Of a stretch of 24,155 nt of DNA, positions 21,012-24,155 are shown in pieces; positions within the stretch are counted from its first letter, which is position 1; the number at the start of each line of letters is the position of its first letter. The position numbers and the translations under genes were made by a program. The DNA is taken from assembly GCA_900770075.1 (NCBI GenBank), contig CAAGIZ010000207.1:1-24155 (forward strand). Reading direction: 5' to 3'. The notes beneath the pieces were generated by a model. The model was given only the letters and a program-made list of their open reading frames with translations. It made no database searches and was not told the DNA's origin. The stretch comes from Spirochaetia bacterium (GTDB lineage: Bacteria > Spirochaetota > Spirochaetia > Treponematales > Treponemataceae).

Positions 21012-22187
21012 ATGACTTTCATTAAAAACTTTAACGCTATGATGGACGGCAAATTTAATCCTTCTGCAAGGCAGCGCAGGCTTTTTATGCCGGTTTCTAC
21101 TATTATAATGATTGTTTTTATTACTGTTCTGGCAAGGTTTGAGCTGATTAACAATTACTTCCAGACGATTATTGTAACAATCTGTATAAACATAATCATG
21201 TCGGCCAGTCTTAACATCGTAAACGGCTACATGGGCGAGTTTTCCTGCGGACACGGCGGTTTTATGGCTACCGGGGCTTACGTTTCTTCTGTTATTTCGC
21301 TGATTTTGTTTAAGGACGGAAACTCCATAACCGGGTCTGCCCTTTTGCCGGAGGGGTTGGCCCTTCTTGGGTTCCCGCTGGCGGTTATTGCCGGGGGACT
21401 GGGTGCAATGCTGGTAAGCCTGATTGTTGCAATTCCTTCTTTTAAAACCAGGGACGACTATCTGGCTATCATCACCGTTGCGGCAAACTTTATCGTAACC
21501 ACTGCCATAAACAACATCCCTGCCGTAGGGGCAAGCCGCGGTCTTATGGGTATGAAGTCTGTAATGAACGCAATGTCTGACTTTATCGATGTACCGTGGA
21601 TTTTAATCTGGGGACTTGTTTTTGCGGTTCTTTCCATTCTTTCGATTTACTATCTGATGAATTCGACTTTGGGCAAGGGTATCAGTGCCGTTAAATTTGA
21701 TGAGATTTCTGCGGAAATCATGTCTGTAGATACCAACAGGATGAAGCTGATTGCCTTTACCTTCAGTTCTTTTCTGGCGGGTATTGCCGGCGGTCTTTTT
21801 GCTCATCTGCTTGGCTTTATAAACCCCTCTTCTTTCGGAATTATGAAGTCCACCGAGTCTCTGGTAATGGTTTATCTGGGAGGTATGGGTTCTTTGAGCG
21901 GTTCCGTGCTTTCTGCCGTTATCTTTACGATTTTGCTTGAACTTCTGCGTCCGGCTCAAATCTGGAAGTGGGTGATTATTCCCCTCATTCTTATTTTGAT
22001 TATGGAATTCCATCCAGAAGGAATCATGGGTTCTAAGGAACTTACCGACGTGTTCCCTTTCCTTAAAAAACTTTTCCCGGAGGACAAAAACCAGAAGCGT
22101 CCGTCTGCCTCTGCTGCCCAGGTCGCAGTTCCCGAAGGACACACAGGCTCTGAAGGACACACAGGCTCTGAAGGAGGTGCAAAATGA
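21012..22187 (+). CDS. livM: Branched-chain amino-acid ABC transporter permease LivM
   Basis: A 391-residue inner-membrane permease. Family motifs are LNIVNGYMGEFSCGHGGFMA near the N terminus and YLGGMGSLSGSVLSAV and FHPEGIMG near the C terminus. I use ATG 21012, seven bases after GGAGG; a TTG six bases upstream is less likely. The C-terminal cytoplasmic tail is unusual, ending EGHTGSEGHTGSEGGAK, where EGHTGS is encoded by an exact 18-bp tandem duplication. The stop overlaps the livG start (ATGA). Confidence 0.92.
   Translation: MTFIKNFNAMMDGKFNPSARQRRLFMPVSTIIMIVFITVLARFELINNYFQTIIVTICINIIMSASLNIVNGYMGEFSCGHGGFMATGAYVSSVISLILFKDGNSITGSALLPEGLALLGFPLAVIAGGLGAMLVSLIVAIPSFKTRDDYLAIITVAANFIVTTAINNIPAVGASRGLMGMKSVMNAMSDFIDVPWILIWGLVFAVLSILSIYYLMNSTLGKGISAVKFDEISAEIMSVDTNRMKLIAFTFSSFLAGIAGGLFAHLLGFINPSSFGIMKSTESLVMVYLGGMGSLSGSVLSAVIFTILLELLRPAQIWKWVIIPLILILIMEFHPEGIMGSKELTDVFPFLKKLFPEDKNQKRPSASAAQVAVPEGHTGSEGHTGSEGGAK
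22134..22177 (+). repeat. 18-bp tandem duplication in the livM tail carrying SD-like motifs
   Basis: Two identical units (22134-22151, 22152-22169) each start GAAGGA, and a third partial unit GAAGGAGG supplies the livG SD (22171-22178). Confidence 0.75.
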
Positions 22188-23041
22188 GTGAAGTACATGA
22201 ACCACAGACTCTGTTAAAAATAGAACACCTTACCCATCGTTTTGGCGGGCTCCAGGCTTTGACCGACATAAATGTGGAACTTAAAAAAGGCACCATAAAC
22301 GGCTTAATCGGGCCTAACGGTGCGGGTAAAACAACAGTCTTTAACCTTGTAAGCGGATTTTACGTTCCTTCGGAAGGAAGCATCGTTTTTGACGGCACGA
22401 CCCTCAACGGTCTGAGACCCCACAAAATCGCCGACTTGCAGATTGGAAGGACTTTTCAGAATATCCGCCTTTGGAGCGATATGACCGTTCTGGACAACAT
22501 CTGCATTGCCCAACATTCCCGGCTGGGTTTTAGCCTGAAGGATGTTTTTTTGCGGACTAAAAATTACAAGGACAGGGAAGCGCAGATTCACAAAGAAGCC
22601 TGGGAACTTCTGGAAAAATTTTCTCTGGCGGATTCCGCCCTTGATTATCCGAAAAACCTTCCTTATGGAATTCAGCGTCGTGTGGAAATTGCCAGGGCTC
22701 TGAGCCTTAACCCGAAACTTTTGATGCTGGACGAACCGGCTGCCGGTCTTTCCACTTCGGATCTGGACGGACTTATAAACTACATAAAGTGGATTCACGA
22801 AACCTTCGGAATTACAATCTGGATGATTGAACACCAGATGCAGGTTGTAAACACCCTTTGCGACAGCATCAAGGTTATAAACTTTGGAAAAGAGCTTGCT
22901 GAAGGAACTCCTGAAGAGATTCAAAAAAATCCGGCAGTAATCGATGCTTATCTGGGAAATGCAAAAATTGTGGAAGATGCCCAGAAGCCTTTTGAGCCGA
23001 TTAAAATTGCCAGTCAAAGCCGCCGTCCGCAGAAAGACTGA
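22184..23041 (+). CDS. livG: Branched-chain amino-acid ABC transporter ATPase LivG
   Basis: A 285-residue ABC ATPase. Walker A is GPNGAGKTT (43-51), the signature is LPYGIQRRVEIARAL in place of the usual LSGGQ, as in LivG proteins, Walker B is LLMLDEPAAGL, and the H-loop is WMIEHQMQVV. It runs about 25-30 residues beyond typical LivG, with a basic tail ending QSRRPQKD. ATG 22184 overlaps the livM stop by four bases and has AAGGAGG six bases upstream, indicating coupled translation. Confidence 0.92.
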   Translation: MSEVHEPQTLLKIEHLTHRFGGLQALTDINVELKKGTINGLIGPNGAGKTTVFNLVSGFYVPSEGSIVFDGTTLNGLRPHKIADLQIGRTFQNIRLWSDMTVLDNICIAQHSRLGFSLKDVFLRTKNYKDREAQIHKEAWELLEKFSLADSALDYPKNLPYGIQRRVEIARALSLNPKLLMLDEPAAGLSTSDLDGLINYIKWIHETFGITIWMIEHQMQVVNTLCDSIKVINFGKELAEGTPEEIQKNPAVIDAYLGNAKIVEDAQKPFEPIKIASQSRRPQKD

Positions 23042-23057
23042 AAACCTGGAGGAAACT

Positions 23058-23798
23058 ATGCTGCTTGAAGTAAAAAATTTAAAAGTGTCTTATGGAAATA
23101 TCGAAGCCCTCCACGGGATTAGTTTTAACGTGGACAGGGGCGAAATCGTTACCCTGATTGGTGCCAATGGTGCCGGAAAAACTTCCACCCTTATGAGTCT
23201 TGCCCGCCTTGGCCGCCCGGAAGCGCCTGTGGTAAAAGAGGGAGACATTCTCTTTGAAGGGCAGAGCATTTTGAAAACTGAGCCTTACGAGCTCATTCAA
23301 AAAAAGATGATGTGCCTTGTTCCCGAAGGCCGCCACATTTTCGGAAACCTTACCGTCGAAGAAAACCTACAGATGGCCTGTTACGGACGCCGCAGGGAAC
23401 CGGAAGCAAAGGCAAAGACAGCGGAACTCTACGATCAGGTTTACGATTTGTTTCCGAGACTTTTTGAACGCCGCCGTCAGAGAAGCGAACTTTTGTCTGG
23501 TGGCGAACAGCAGATGCTGGCAGTGGGTCGGGCACTTATGACGGACAGTCCGTTTATCATGCTGGACGAACCGAGCATGGGTCTTGCTCCCAAGCTGATG
23601 TTTGAAATGTTCCGTGCCCTCAAACAGCTGAATTTTACCCGCAAGATGACCATTTTGGTTGTAGAACAGAACGCCCAGGTTGCCCTTGATTTTGCCGGGC
23701 GGGGTTATGTTCTGGCTACGGGCGAAATTATTGCCAGCGGAACCAGCGAAGAACTCAGGAACAACCCGGAAGTACAGAAAGCCTATCTTGGCGGCTGA
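23058..23798 (+). CDS. livF: Branched-chain amino-acid ABC transporter ATPase LivF
   Basis: A 246-residue ABC ATPase, partner of LivG. Walker A is GANGAGKTS (35-43), the signature is LLSGGEQQMLAVGRAL, Walker B is FIMLDEPSMGLAP, and the H-loop is VVEQNAQVAL. I use ATG 23058 because GGAGG sits six bases upstream and the protein then starts MLLEVKNLKVSYG as in the family; 38 in-frame upstream codons lie within livG. It closes the operon; no clear terminator is seen immediately after it. Confidence 0.92.
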   Translation: MLLEVKNLKVSYGNIEALHGISFNVDRGEIVTLIGANGAGKTSTLMSLARLGRPEAPVVKEGDILFEGQSILKTEPYELIQKKMMCLVPEGRHIFGNLTVEENLQMACYGRRREPEAKAKTAELYDQVYDLFPRLFERRRQRSELLSGGEQQMLAVGRALMTDSPFIMLDEPSMGLAPKLMFEMFRALKQLNFTRKMTILVVEQNAQVALDFAGRGYVLATGEIIASGTSEELRNNPEVQKAYLGG

Positions 23799-24155
23799 GT
23801 TTTGTCTTTTGCGGCTGAATGATTGCCGTCTGTAAAATTGCTCCTTTTTGTGGCTGTCCTTTGGAAGCAGATTTGTCACCTGCGGAAGAAGGGCAGCATT
23901 TTTTTTGTTTGGAGGGTGGGGCAGCACATTCACCGTCAAATCGGCTTTCCGCAGTTGCGGCGTCGGGGCGCCTTCATTCAAAAAGTCAGGCCTTTTTGAA
24001 CGCTACGCGCTGCTCCAATCCGGGCTGGGAACCCTTGTTTAGCCGCCAAGGGAAACAAATTATAAATTTTTAAGGAAAAATTGGGGCGGGAGGGAGCGAA
24101 TGGGCAGGCAAAAACACTCTGGTTGCGGATGGTGCGAAAGCACCATTTATATAAA
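23799..24155 (+). other. Gene-free region after livF
   Basis: I see no convincing gene on either strand. AAAAAG-TCAGGC-CTTTTT near 23980-23997 is a 6-bp hairpin ending in T5 and might be a weak, distant terminator for the liv operon. The last 29 bp are a repeat hairpin listed separately. Confidence 0.45.
24127..24155 (+). repeat. GNRA-capped hairpin repeat, copy 2
   Basis: ATGGTGC-GAAA-GCACCAT followed by TTTATATAAA at the window edge. Same stem and flank as 2869-2897, with a GAAA loop in place of GCAA. Confidence 0.65.

Noticed and set aside
23819..24073. 84-codon plus-strand open frame after livF
   Set aside because: No SD, no domain, and composition typical of chance frames in repeat-rich spacer.

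Overview
The window looks like chromosomal DNA of a host-associated spirochaete, most likely a Treponema. This is inference from content: a cystalysin-like PatB/MalY C-S lyase, a MetNIQ methionine importer, several substrate-binding-protein transporters, lipoproteins with InlB-type B-repeats, and intergenic regions packed with short hairpin repeats. There is no rRNA, tRNA, transposase or CRISPR array that I can see.

Layout. 1-800 is decayed: the tail of a possible LysR-type regulator, a MATE efflux remnant on the minus strand, and repeats. 803-1597 is a ZIP metal transporter. 1855-2685 is an orphan amino-acid binding protein, followed by a tandem array of eight 19-bp units. 3143-6185 holds a small possible leader ORF, a cystathionine gamma-synthase/lyase family enzyme and a PatB/cystalysin-type enzyme, separated by a dense hairpin repeat cluster. 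6192-9693 is a divergent Rrf2 regulator and metN-metI, then metQ with its own promoter and a structured leader. 9830-12468 is a D-2-hydroxyacid dehydrogenase and a class I aminotransferase. 12815-16889 is a visibly AT-rich pair of lipoprotein genes. 17179-23798 is a PucR-family regulator divergent from a complete branched-chain amino-acid type ABC transporter, livJ-livH-livM-livG-livF.

How the genes may work together. The left half reads as a sulfur amino-acid island: transsulfuration-type PLP enzymes, methionine import, a cysteine-free Rrf2 regulator (CymR-like by context) and an orphan binding protein. A 17-bp element, CCTAT-N8-TAGG, lies just downstream of the predicted promoters of the orphan binding protein and metQ, and a close variant lies in the rrf2/metN divergent promoter. 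This suggests one Rrf2 regulon. The neighbouring hydroxyacid dehydrogenase and aminotransferase could convert hydroxy or keto analogues to amino acids, but that link is speculative.

The most unusual non-coding feature is a family of about 50-110 nt intergenic elements that fold as a three-arm cloverleaf closed by GGG/CCC. In several copies the first arm is capped by a stable tetraloop (GAAA, GTAA, GCAA or CTTG), and three copies have a further strong hairpin 3' of the cloverleaf. One copy lies inside the liv operon between livJ and livH. A second notable signal is a 32-nt leader segment shared by metQ and the first lipoprotein gene, with base changes that preserve two alternative hairpins.
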